Source: CAVZYN01 sp963779515 (GTDB taxonomy: Bacteria; Pseudomonadota; Alphaproteobacteria; Rhizobiales; Hyphomicrobiaceae). From it: a stretch of 35,266 nt of DNA. The stretch spans positions 1 to 35,266 of the forward strand of contig CAVZYN010000010.1 in NCBI GenBank assembly GCA_963779515.1, written 5' to 3'. This document shows positions 16,466 through 23,530 of the stretch, in pieces; the first letter of the stretch is position 1; every line of letters starts with the position of its first letter. The notes under the pieces were generated by a model. It saw only the letters and a list, made by a program, of their open reading frames with translations. It was not told the DNA's origin and made no database searches. The translations under genes and the position numbers were made by a program.

Positions 16466-17257
16466 ATGGCTGTGACTACAGAAATCAAAGCCGCGGCGCG
16501 ACCCAAAGCCGGCAAGGGGGCCGCTCGGGCAGTGCGTCGTGAAGGCAAAGTTCCAGGTGTCATCTACGGCGACAACGCGCCGGCGCAAACCGTCGCGCTC
16601 GACTTCGCCGATCTCGTCAAGGTGGTCGGCAAAGGCCGCTTCCTGGCAACCGTGTTCGACCTCAACGTCGATGGCAAAATCTCGAAAGTGATCCCGCGCG
16701 ACGTGCAGGTCGATCCCGTCAAGGATCTGCCGCTGCATGTCGACTTCCAGCGCATCAGCGGCTCGGGCCGCATTCGCGTCGCCGTCCCCTGCCGCTTCAT
16801 CAACGAAGGCGCCTCGCCCGGCTTGAAGCGCGGCGGCGTCCTCAACATCGTGCGCCACGATGTCGAAGTCTATTGCCCAGCCGACAAGATCCCGGAGCGC
16901 TTCGACTTCGACATGACCGGACTCGACATCGGCCGCTCGGTGCATATTTCAGCCACCAAGCTGCCGGCCGACGTCAAGCTCGTGATCTATAACCGCGACT
17001 TCACGGTGGCGACGATCGTCGGCGCGAAGGCGGAAGAAGAAGCAACCACCACAACGACGGCCGCAGCCGAAGGTGCAGCACCCGCCGACGGTGCAGCTGC
17101 TCCCGCCGCCGCTGGCGACGCCAAAGCCGGCGCCGCACCTGCCAAGGGTGCTGCCGCCGCGGCACCAGCCAAGGGTGGCGCTGCCCCGGCCAAGGGCGCC
17201 CCTGCAGCTGGTGGCAAGGCCGCGGCGCCCGCCGCCAAGCCTGCAGCAAAGAAGTAA
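16466..17257 (+). CDS. rplY: 50S ribosomal protein L25 (CTC form)
   Basis: Ribosomal protein that binds 5S rRNA, in the long CTC/TL5-type form with an N-terminal 5S-binding domain (AAARPKAGKGAARAVRREGK, VPGVIYGDNAPAQTVALDF) and a C-terminal beta domain (VDPVKDLPLHVDFQRI, GGVLNIVRHDVEVYCPAD). The last 65 or so residues form a low-complexity Ala/Pro/Gly/Lys tail (AAPAKGAAAAAPAKGGAAPA) typical of Rhizobiales copies. Start ATG at 16466 with GGAG about ten bases upstream; the earlier in-frame ATG at 16415 lies within the leader hairpins. It is followed after about 80 bases by pth, with an intrinsic terminator between, so readthrough must supply pth or pth has its own promoter. Confidence 0.95.
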   Translation: MAVTTEIKAAARPKAGKGAARAVRREGKVPGVIYGDNAPAQTVALDFADLVKVVGKGRFLATVFDLNVDGKISKVIPRDVQVDPVKDLPLHVDFQRISGSGRIRVAVPCRFINEGASPGLKRGGVLNIVRHDVEVYCPADKIPERFDFDMTGLDIGRSVHISATKLPADVKLVIYNRDFTVATIVGAKAEEEATTTTTAAAEGAAPADGAAAPAAAGDAKAGAAPAKGAAAAAPAKGGAAPAKGAPAAGGKAAAPAAKPAAKK

Positions 17258-17285
17258 GCTCCACTCCGAGGAGCGACACCACGCA

Positions 17286-17317
17286 GAGCCTCGGCGTCCA
17301 ACCGAGGCTCTTTTTTT
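17286..17317 (+). terminator. intrinsic terminator after rplY
   Basis: The perfect 9-bp stem gagcctcgg / ccgaggctc with loop cgtccaa is followed at once by seven T. It lies 28 bases after the L25 stop and 22 bases before the pth start, so it separates the two genes transcriptionally at least in part. Confidence 0.92.
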
Positions 17318-17339
17318 GAGAGCATGAGGCACACGCGCC

Positions 17340-18062
17340 ATGAAGCTCTTTGTTGGCCTCGGCAATCCCGGCGCGAAATACGCGGGCCACCGGCACAATG
17401 TCGGGTTCCACGCCGTCGAGCGCATCGCCGAGCGGCACGGATTCGGGCCGTGGCGGAAGAAGTTTTCCGGCTTTGTCACCGAGGGCACATTGGGTGGTGA
17501 AAAAGTTCTCCTGCTCAAACCCGACACCTACATGAATGACAGCGGCCAGTCCGTGGGCGACGCCGCGCGCTTTCTGAAAATTTCCGAAGCCGACGTCATC
17601 GTCTTCCACGACGAACTCGATCTGGCGCCCGGCAAGCTGCGGGTCAAAACCGGCGGCGGCAACGCCGGCCATAATGGCCTGCGCTCCATTTCCGCCCACC
17701 TCGGCAACGACACCAAGCGCGTGCGCATCGGCATCGGCCATCCGGGGGCGAAAGAGCTCGTGCACCACTGGGTGCTCGGCGACTTCGCCAAGTCTGACCG
17801 CGTTTGGCTGCTGCCGCTGCTCGACGCCATCGCCGATGCTGCCCCGCGCCTTGCCGCCGGCGACGACGAGCGCTTCATGACCGACGTCGCCCGCCTGACG
17901 CAGGACGATGGTGCGGCCCCCAACCCGCGCGAGAAGACGGCCGAACCTCCGTCTAAACCCACTGCCCCGCATCCGACCGGCGAACGCTCCTCCAAGCGCC
18001 AATCCGCTCTCGCCGAGAACCTCCGCCGTTGGATCAAGGGCCGCCAAAGCGACGAGTCCTAA
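17340..18062 (+). CDS. pth: peptidyl-tRNA hydrolase
   Basis: Releases tRNA from peptidyl-tRNA dropped during translation. The family motifs are complete: FVGLGNPGAKYAGHRHNVGF with the substrate-binding Asn9 and catalytic His19, KPDTYMNDSGQSV, FHDELDLAPGKLRV with the catalytic-site Asp, and GGGNAGHNGLRSI. The core ends near residue 190. A charged Pro/Lys/Arg tail (EKTAEPPSKPTAPHPTGE) brings the length to 240, common in this order. Start ATG at 17340 with GAGG ten bases upstream. It is usually followed by ychF in related genomes, but here about 3 kb of accessory DNA separates them. Confidence 0.95.
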   Translation: MKLFVGLGNPGAKYAGHRHNVGFHAVERIAERHGFGPWRKKFSGFVTEGTLGGEKVLLLKPDTYMNDSGQSVGDAARFLKISEADVIVFHDELDLAPGKLRVKTGGGNAGHNGLRSISAHLGNDTKRVRIGIGHPGAKELVHHWVLGDFAKSDRVWLLPLLDAIADAAPRLAAGDDERFMTDVARLTQDDGAAPNPREKTAEPPSKPTAPHPTGERSSKRQSALAENLRRWIKGRQSDES

Positions 18063-18068
18063 TCACTC

Positions 18069-18105
18069 TTGACACAAAAAACTTGTTACACTATTTTCGT
18101 GTCAC
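18069..18105 (+). promoter_or_regulatory. sigma70-like promoter and possible operator of the RHH/VapC module
   Basis: TTGACA (18069-18074), a 17-base spacer and TATTTT (18092-18097) form a near-consensus promoter about 55 bases before the antitoxin start. The inverted motifs tgacac (18070-18075) and gtgtcac (18099-18105) overlap it, and gtgacac recurs just inside the gene. This is consistent with autorepression by the ribbon-helix-helix protein. Confidence 0.55.
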
Positions 18106-18153
18106 TCTAATTTCGGCCTTCGAGGTTCCGCAAATTCAACTATAGGTTGTGCC

Positions 18154-18513
18154 ATGAAAAACGTGACACTAACATTGCGGGAAGACATCGCCGATTGGCT
18201 CCGCATCGAGGCAGCAAAGGCCGATCTCAGCATGTCGGGCTATGTCGCCGAGTTGCTGGAGGACCGCATGGGCCGTGGCAAAGACCAAATGGCGGCCCTC
18301 GAAGAATTCCTCGGCGCGGCCGACTTTGCCGGTATTTCGGCCAACCTACCCAAGCGGGACGACCTCTATGACCGGCCGGCTCTTCGTCGACACCAACATT
18401 CTGATCTACGCGCTCGATCCAGCCGATCCACTGAAGCAGCAAGTGTCGGCGGATTTGCTGAGGACGGCGATCAGAACACGTACGCTGACGCTGAGCCCAC
18501 AAAACCTAAATGA
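18154..18513 (+). CDS. ribbon-helix-helix antitoxin of a VapBC-type module
   Basis: The N-terminal 45 residues have the ribbon-helix-helix form: a short strand (MKNVTLTLREDIADWL), then RIEAAKADLSMSGYVAELLEDRM. Such proteins neutralise a PIN-domain toxin and repress their operon. The ATG at 18154 has AGG seven bases upstream. The family-like part ends near residue 75 (LPKRDDLYDR). The frame then continues for about 45 residues through the start of the PIN gene, overlapping it by 146 bases with an Arg/Ser-rich tail that looks like out-of-frame PIN sequence. The overlap suggests that an original stop was lost by a small indel. Function as antitoxin is inferred from domain and position. Confidence 0.75.
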   Translation: MKNVTLTLREDIADWLRIEAAKADLSMSGYVAELLEDRMGRGKDQMAALEEFLGAADFAGISANLPKRDDLYDRPALRRHQHSDLRARSSRSTEAASVGGFAEDGDQNTYADAEPTKPK

Positions 18514-18814
18514 GTGCTATCGGGTTCTGACGCAGCGGCGCCGGTTGATACCCGTTGCCCGGGTGCGAGGGTACATCCAAACCCTCGCACCATGGGCCAT
18601 CGCGCCCCTTGACGCCAAGACCACCGAACGCGCCTTCGCCATCGAGGACGAGGTCGGCACCAGCTGGTGGGATAGTTTGCTGCTCGCCTCCGCCCTGCTC
18701 GCCGAGTGCCGCCTCTTCATCTCTGAAGACCTGCAAGATGGCCGCGACATCGACGGCATGCGCATCGCCAATCCATTCACCGCTTCATTCGCGAAGGTCA
18801 TGCGTGGGCGATAG
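18368..18814 (+). CDS. PIN-domain ribonuclease toxin (VapC-like)
   Basis: PIN-domain toxins are magnesium-dependent endoribonucleases, commonly cutting tRNA. The acidic residues of the active site are all visible: Asp in RLFVDTNILIYALD, Glu in PQNLNECYRVL, Asp in TSWWDSLLLASALLAE and Asp in FISEDLQDGRDIDG. The ATG at 18368 (MTGRLFVDTN) is the usual family start and has GGGA eight bases upstream; the long in-frame extension upstream is the antitoxin in another frame. Length 148 residues is normal. The toxin thus appears intact and lies directly behind its ribbon-helix-helix partner, in the accessory block between pth and ychF. Confidence 0.85.
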   Translation: MTGRLFVDTNILIYALDPADPLKQQVSADLLRTAIRTRTLTLSPQNLNECYRVLTQRRRLIPVARVRGYIQTLAPWAIAPLDAKTTERAFAIEDEVGTSWWDSLLLASALLAECRLFISEDLQDGRDIDGMRIANPFTASFAKVMRGR

Positions 18815-18886
18815 TGCCGATGTGGTATGCGACCGGATGCGTACGATCGTGGACGAAGCATTCTTTAAACGCTTGGCGATATTCTA

Positions 18887-20032
18887 GTACCCGGAATTAC
18901 AAGTCCCTAAGACGGCGGCCTTTGACGCGGCGCTGGTGAACTTTGGATTTGGTCCACACGAAGGGTTCAGCGTCTTCGTTGTAGGCTTTGATGAAGGCAT
19001 CGATGTGCTCCCGCACTTGCGCGACCGAAGTGAAGGAAGCGCCCGTCAGCGATTGGCCCTGCAGGATCGAAAACCAGCCTTCGACCTGATTGAGCCAGGA
19101 GGCCCGCGTCGGCGTATAGTGGAATGTGACACGCGGATGGCGCTTCAGCCAATCGTCATTCTTCCTGTGCGTGTTCAAATTGTCGAGGATGACTTCAAGG
19201 CGGCGGTTGGGATAGGCCGCGACGATTTCGTCCATGAAGTCGAGAAATTCCTTGCGGCGGCGGCGCTTCTTGTGTGCGGCCTTGACCTTGCCTGTGGCCA
19301 CTTCGAAGGCCGCGAACAACGTCGTTGTGCCGTGCCGCTTGTAGTCGTGGCTGTGGCCCGTCAACGCACGGCCATTGGGCAGTTTTAAATAGCCCTGCTC
19401 CCGCTCCAGCGCCTGGATCGACGGCTTTTCATCGATGCAGAGAACGACCGCGTTCTTGGGCGGCGCCAAATAGAGCCCAACCACATCGGCGGCTTTGGTG
19501 GCAAAATCCGGATCGTTGCTCTCGCACCAGCTCTTGCGTCCAGCGAGGTCGATCTTCTGCTTGCGCAGCGATCGCCACACGTATTGCACATCGACGTTGC
19601 CCAACGCGCCGGCGATCAACGGCCCGCTCCACCGCGCAAAACCCTTCGGTGGCGGAGAATCGAGAACCTTGCGAATGGCCGCGTCGGTCTTCTCGCCGTA
19701 GAGTGCAGGCGGGCCGCCACGGTCGCGATCTTCCAACCCATCAAGACCTTCTTGCGCGTAACGGATGCGCCAAAGGCTCACTGTGGTCGGCGTCGTATCG
19801 AGATCGCGGCCGATCACACGCGTCGCTAGCCCCGTAGCGGCCGCCAGCACAATGCGCGCCCGTAGAGCATGACGCTGCTCAGTCGTGGGCGCCCGCACCC
19901 GCGCCTCGAGGATCGCGCGATCACCACGCCGCAACCGGACTTTCTGTGCCGCTGTAATCATGCCATGTTGAATCACGACACGACGCAGCGCGATAGTGCA
20001 ATCGTGACTCAGTCATGTGTGATAGCGGGCAC
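18887..20032 (-). mobile_element. IS630-family insertion sequence (1146 bp), TA-flanked
   Basis: The ends are gtacccggaattac (18887-18900) and gtgatagcgggcac (20019-20032). Reverse-complemented, the second reads gtgcccgctatcac, matching the first at 10 of 14 positions. Both ends are flanked by TA (18885-18886, 20033-20034), as expected for IS630/Tc1-type insertion at TA. A single intact transposase lies on the minus strand, with its stop codon inside the left inverted repeat. Confidence 0.85.
18897..19961 (-). CDS. IS630-family transposase
   Basis: Single-frame DDE transposase. The N-terminal half has two helix-turn-helix-like parts (RARIVLAAATGLATRVIGRDL, then TVSLWRIRYAQEGLDGLEDR). The catalytic domain has the acidic triad in VVLCIDEKPSIQAL, VILDNLNTHR and ASWLNQVEGWFSIL. 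The length is 354 residues from the ATG at 19961; a GTG at 19976 would add five residues, and neither has a strong ribosome site. The frame is uninterrupted, so the element may be active. Inserted downstream of the VapC gene and 22 bases before the start of the membrane protein gene. Confidence 0.92.
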   Translation of the reverse strand: MITAAQKVRLRRGDRAILEARVRAPTTEQRHALRARIVLAAATGLATRVIGRDLDTTPTTVSLWRIRYAQEGLDGLEDRDRGGPPALYGEKTDAAIRKVLDSPPPKGFARWSGPLIAGALGNVDVQYVWRSLRKQKIDLAGRKSWCESNDPDFATKAADVVGLYLAPPKNAVVLCIDEKPSIQALEREQGYLKLPNGRALTGHSHDYKRHGTTTLFAAFEVATGKVKAAHKKRRRRKEFLDFMDEIVAAYPNRRLEVILDNLNTHRKNDDWLKRHPRVTFHYTPTRASWLNQVEGWFSILQGQSLTGASFTSVAQVREHIDAFIKAYNEDAEPFVWTKSKVHQRRVKGRRLRDL

Positions 20033-20055
20033 TAGTTCCTTCGGGGGATTGGAAC

Positions 20056-20556
20056 ATGCGCAATATTCCATGGGTCGGACTTGTTCAGTCCGCAGCACTG
20101 ACCGCACTGGTACCAGTGGCGTTGTTTCTATGTTTTTTATTTGCAGTTGGCCTTCAATCCTGGGTCGGCGATATCGCGGCTGGGGAGGCCTCGATCAGCT
20201 TCTGGGGAACACTAGGATTATTGATCGCGACAATCGTGGCCGGTGTGTGGATCGCCATAACAGCGTCTGGCGTATCCCTATTTTTGGCGGGCCCCTTCGC
20301 CATTATCACCTACCTTTGTTTGCGATGGCAGGGTCGCCTCAGTGTGCGAGCAATTGTTGCCAGCGCGACCGTCATTTCGGTAGTTCTAATGATGTTTCTA
20401 TCTGAACTTGTGCGTAGCCCCTCATCGGGAGCCGAGCGCACTTGGCTCATGCTGGTAGGGCTCGGGACGTTTGCTCTGATATCAGGCTGGTTGTCCGGAA
20501 CCGTCTTCGCCAGACTCATGCAATCTCACGATGGTAAGCGTGGATACACTTGGTGA
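20056..20556 (+). CDS. small integral membrane protein, unknown function
   Basis: Not recognised. 166 residues with four likely membrane helices: AALTALVPVALFLCFLFAVG, FWGTLGLLIATIVAGVWIAI with SGVSLFLAGPFAIITYL, AIVASATVISVVLMMFLSEL and WLMLVGLGTFALISGWLSG. The C-terminus is short and basic. The ATG at 20056 has GGGGGA about eight bases upstream. Its start lies only 22 bases from the right end of the IS630-family element, so its native promoter has been displaced, and it may now depend on the element or be silent. Base composition is lower in GC than the flanking housekeeping genes, which fits the accessory nature of this block. Confidence 0.65.
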   Translation: MRNIPWVGLVQSAALTALVPVALFLCFLFAVGLQSWVGDIAAGEASISFWGTLGLLIATIVAGVWIAITASGVSLFLAGPFAIITYLCLRWQGRLSVRAIVASATVISVVLMMFLSELVRSPSSGAERTWLMLVGLGTFALISGWLSGTVFARLMQSHDGKRGYTW

Positions 20557-20625
20557 CTAAGGACCCGCCGAACAACAAACGCTACGCATTCGATTACAGG
20601 AGTAATTGCGCGCAACTCTCTCCTC

Positions 20626-20708
20626 CGTCATCCCCGCGACGGCGGGGACCCAAGCAATGTGCGGCATATGCTTGGTTTGCTTGGGTTCCCGCCGTCGCGG
20701 GAATGACG
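20626..20708. repeat. long palindromic intergenic repeat (REP-like), 31-bp arms
   Basis: The arms (20626-20656 and 20678-20708) match at 29 of 31 positions around a 21-base loop. The arm begins cgtcatccccgcgacggcgg and ends with acccaagca. The two mismatches remain pairable as G-U in RNA on one strand, so the stem is fully maintained. Palindromes with 'gtcatccccgcg...gcgggaatgac' are a common dispersed repeat in Proteobacteria. Confidence 0.75.
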
Positions 20709-21070
20709 AGTTGATGGGGCGGCGCCAATCTGCTCCGATCGCAGACCGCGATTCACTTATTGGTTGGAGCATCCTAAGTGCAGCACCGCCGCGCCAGCGA
20801 TGGCAGATGACACACCACGTTGGGGAACTGAGCAGGACGCCCCTTGATAAAGGCGCCCATTGGATCGGACCGCTCCACTCAGCGCGTAAAGCCCCTTCCC
20901 CCATCGCGCGCGCCAGTGTACGCCCTCCCCAACCCAACATCCCGCCGCAAAACCGCTGGCGGACGAACACGCGAAAGGAGGCCGTCGGCCATCGGCACTC
21001 GGCATCGGAGCGGCGCCCAACATCCGCGCCCCCTGTTGTCCGTGGCCCGTCGCCCGCTGCCTGATCACCC
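20709..21070. other. 362-bp gap upstream of ychF, nothing recognised
   Basis: No frame looks like a real protein. The sequence is GC-rich with local low complexity (cggccatcggcactcggc at about 20983). The ychF promoter should lie here, but no convincing -35/-10 pair was identified. Confidence 0.5.
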
Positions 21071-22168
21071 ATGGGCTTCAAATGCGGCATCGTCGGCTTG
21101 CCCAATGTCGGCAAATCGACCCTCTTTAACGCGTTGACGCAAACCGCGTCGGCGGAAGCGGCCAACTACCCGTTCTGCACGATCGAGCCGAACGTCGGCG
21201 AAGTTGGCGTGCCCGACCCGCGTCTGACCAAGCTCGCCGAAATCGGCAAGAGCGCGCAGACGATCCCGACGCGGCTGACGTTCGTCGACATCGCCGGCCT
21301 CGTGCGCGGCGCCTCCAAGGGCGAGGGCCTCGGCAACCAGTTCCTCTCGCACATCCGCGAAGTCGATGCCGTCGCCTACGTGCTGCGCTGCTTCATCGAT
21401 GACGACATCACCCACGTCGAAAACAAGATCGATCCGATTTCGGACGCCGAAACCGTCGAGACCGAGCTGATGCTCGCCGATCTCGACAGCCTCGAGAAGC
21501 GCGTCAATGCGCTCGAGAAAAAGGCCAAGCAGGGCGACAAGGAAGCGAAGGCGATGCTCGGCGTCGTCGAAAAGTTCCTGCCGCTGCTGCGCGAAGGCAA
21601 GCCCGCGCGCCTCGCAACGCTGACCGACGAGGAAAAGCCGTTCGCGCGGCTGCTGCAATTGCTCACCGCCAAGCCCGTCGTTTATGTTTGCAACGTCGAC
21701 GAGCCGTCGGCGAAGGACGGCAACGCCTTCTCGGCCAAAGTCGCCGAACGCGCCAAGGCCGAGGGCGCCGCCGCCGTCATCATTTCAGCCAAGATCGAAG
21801 CGGAGTTCGCGGGGCTCGCACCCGAAGACCGCGACGCCTTCCTCGCCGATCTCGGCCTCGAGGAGGCCGGCCTCAATCGTCTGATCCGCGCCGGCTACGG
21901 CCTCTTGGATCTCATCACCTACTTCACCGTCGGCCCGAAGGAAGCGCGCGCCTGGACGATTTCGCGCGGCACCAAGGGCCCGCAAGCCGCCGGCGTCATC
22001 CACACGGATTTCGAGAAAGGCTTTATCCGCGCGGAGACCATCGCCTACGACGACTACGTGGCACTCGGTGGCGAAGTCGGCGCAAAAGACGCCGGCAAGA
22101 TGCGGCTCGAAGGCAAGGAGTACGTCGTTCGCGATGGCGACGTGATGCATTTTAGGTTTGCGAATTGA
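21071..22168 (+). CDS. ychF: redox-regulated ATPase YchF (Obg family)
   Basis: Universally conserved P-loop protein that binds ATP rather than GTP and associates with ribosomes and the stress response. The P-loop is at residues 9-17 (GLPNVGKST). The switch regions include PFCTIEPNVG and FVDIAGLVRGASKGEGLGN. The nucleotide-specificity motif reads CNVDE in place of the NKxD of GTPases, which explains the ATP preference. A helical hairpin (DLDSLEKRVNALEKKAKQ) and the C-terminal TGS domain (TYFTVGPKEARAWTI, VHFRF-like end) complete the protein. Length 365 is standard and the start MGFKCGIVGLP is invariant. It normally follows pth closely; here accessory DNA lies between them. Confidence 0.97.
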   Translation: MGFKCGIVGLPNVGKSTLFNALTQTASAEAANYPFCTIEPNVGEVGVPDPRLTKLAEIGKSAQTIPTRLTFVDIAGLVRGASKGEGLGNQFLSHIREVDAVAYVLRCFIDDDITHVENKIDPISDAETVETELMLADLDSLEKRVNALEKKAKQGDKEAKAMLGVVEKFLPLLREGKPARLATLTDEEKPFARLLQLLTAKPVVYVCNVDEPSAKDGNAFSAKVAERAKAEGAAAVIISAKIEAEFAGLAPEDRDAFLADLGLEEAGLNRLIRAGYGLLDLITYFTVGPKEARAWTISRGTKGPQAAGVIHTDFEKGFIRAETIAYDDYVALGGEVGAKDAGKMRLEGKEYVVRDGDVMHFRFAN

Positions 22169-22251
22169 TCCGGCGCAACATGCGCGCCTGAGATCCATCA
22201 CCGCCCGCGCTGCGTAAAAGGTCATAGCATGCGCTATGATTGAGGTCGCCC

Positions 22252-23526
22252 GTGGCGGGTACGATTTTCGCTCCTTTCGATCCCCCGACACGTGCCTTTG
22301 CGCTGCAGCGGCTCGCCACCATCGTGCCAAACGCCGGCCGCGCCTATGCGGCAACGCGCAACTTCGACAATGGCCCCGCCGTGCGCGGCAACGTCTCGAT
22401 GCTGTCCCCTTTCATCCGTCACCGCGTGATCACGGAGGACGAGGTCGCGCGTGCGGTGCTCGCGACCCACAGCCTTGCAGCGGCCAGCAAGTTCATCCAG
22501 GAAGTGTGCTGGCGCACCTACTGGAAGGGCTGGCTCGAACAGCATCCCAGCGCTTGGACCGGCTACCTCGAGTCGGTGCATCATGAACGCGCGGCGCTTC
22601 GCGAAGACGACGCACGCGCCGCCGAAGTCGCGGCGGCGGAGCGGGGCGACACCGGCATCGCCTGCTTCGATGCCTGGGCGCGCGAACTCGCCGAGACCGG
22701 CTACCTGCACAATCACGCGCGCATGTGGTTCGCCAGCATCTGGATTTTCACGCTGCGACTGCCGTGGGTGCTCGGCGCGGATTTCTTCATGCGGCATCTT
22801 TGCGATGGCGATCCCGCCTCCAACACGCTGTCATGGCGATGGGTGGCGGGGCTGCACACGCGCGGCAAGACCTATCTGGCGCGGGCCAGCAACATCGCAA
22901 CCTACACCGGCGGCCGCTTCACCCCGCAGGATCACGACCTCGCCGCGTTCGCCCCGCCTCTGACCGAGGCGGCCGTCTTCACGCGCACGGTGCTGGCCTT
23001 GCCCGCGCAGATCCCTCCCCGCGCCCGCGTCATCGTACTCGTGAGCGAGGAGGATTTGTCTCCCGAAACATGGCCATTGGCGGACGCCATCGTTTGCGGC
23101 ATCGCTTCGGTCGACTTGGCGGAACTTGGCGTGACATTTTCCGCATCTGTCGCGGCCTTTAAGCGCGGCGCGGCGCTCGATGCGCGTGCGCGAGCCTCGT
23201 CACTCTGGGAACAACCGGCCGTTGCCGTCACGGACGCTGACAGCCTTCTCCAGTTCGCGCGCGCCAGGGCCGCGACCCACATCGTCACGTCGCATGTTCC
23301 CGTCGGCTACGTCCAACCCATCATCGCCGATTGGTCGCGGAGCTGCGCCAGCGCCGGTGTGCCGCTGCTGCAGATCGCGCGCGCATGGGACCAGCAGTTC
23401 TGGCCGCATGCCAAAGCCGGATTCTTTCAGCTGAAGGACCACATTCCGGCGGTTTTCGCCGCGCTTGGCATTGTGGCGGCTGATGCGTCCGGCGGCGATC
23501 GCACCGCCGCCACCGGAGCACGCTGA
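22252..23526 (+). CDS. cryptochrome/photolyase-like protein with FAD-binding domain first (domain order reversed)
   Basis: Residues 20-225 are the helical FAD-binding domain of photolyases and cryptochromes: VSMLSPFIRHRVITEDEV, KFIQEVCWRTYWKGWLE, GYLHNHARMWFASIWIF, DGDPASNTLSWRWVAG and SNIATYTGGRF. In ordinary family members this domain is C-terminal, after an alpha/beta antenna-binding domain. Here the N-terminal alpha/beta domain is missing, and a roughly 150-residue alpha/beta segment follows instead (ARVIVLVSEED, ATHIVTSHVPVGYVQPI, WPHAKAGFFQLKDHIPAVF), resembling that domain moved to the end. GTG at 22252 is preferred (GAGGT five bases upstream) over TTG at 22240. Lies 4 nt before a canonical photolyase gene. 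Likely a flavoprotein; repair or sensory role unknown. Confidence 0.8.
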   Translation: MAGTIFAPFDPPTRAFALQRLATIVPNAGRAYAATRNFDNGPAVRGNVSMLSPFIRHRVITEDEVARAVLATHSLAAASKFIQEVCWRTYWKGWLEQHPSAWTGYLESVHHERAALREDDARAAEVAAAERGDTGIACFDAWARELAETGYLHNHARMWFASIWIFTLRLPWVLGADFFMRHLCDGDPASNTLSWRWVAGLHTRGKTYLARASNIATYTGGRFTPQDHDLAAFAPPLTEAAVFTRTVLALPAQIPPRARVIVLVSEEDLSPETWPLADAIVCGIASVDLAELGVTFSASVAAFKRGAALDARARASSLWEQPAVAVTDADSLLQFARARAATHIVTSHVPVGYVQPIIADWSRSCASAGVPLLQIARAWDQQFWPHAKAGFFQLKDHIPAVFAALGIVAADASGGDRTAATGAR

Positions 23527-23530
23527 TCCC

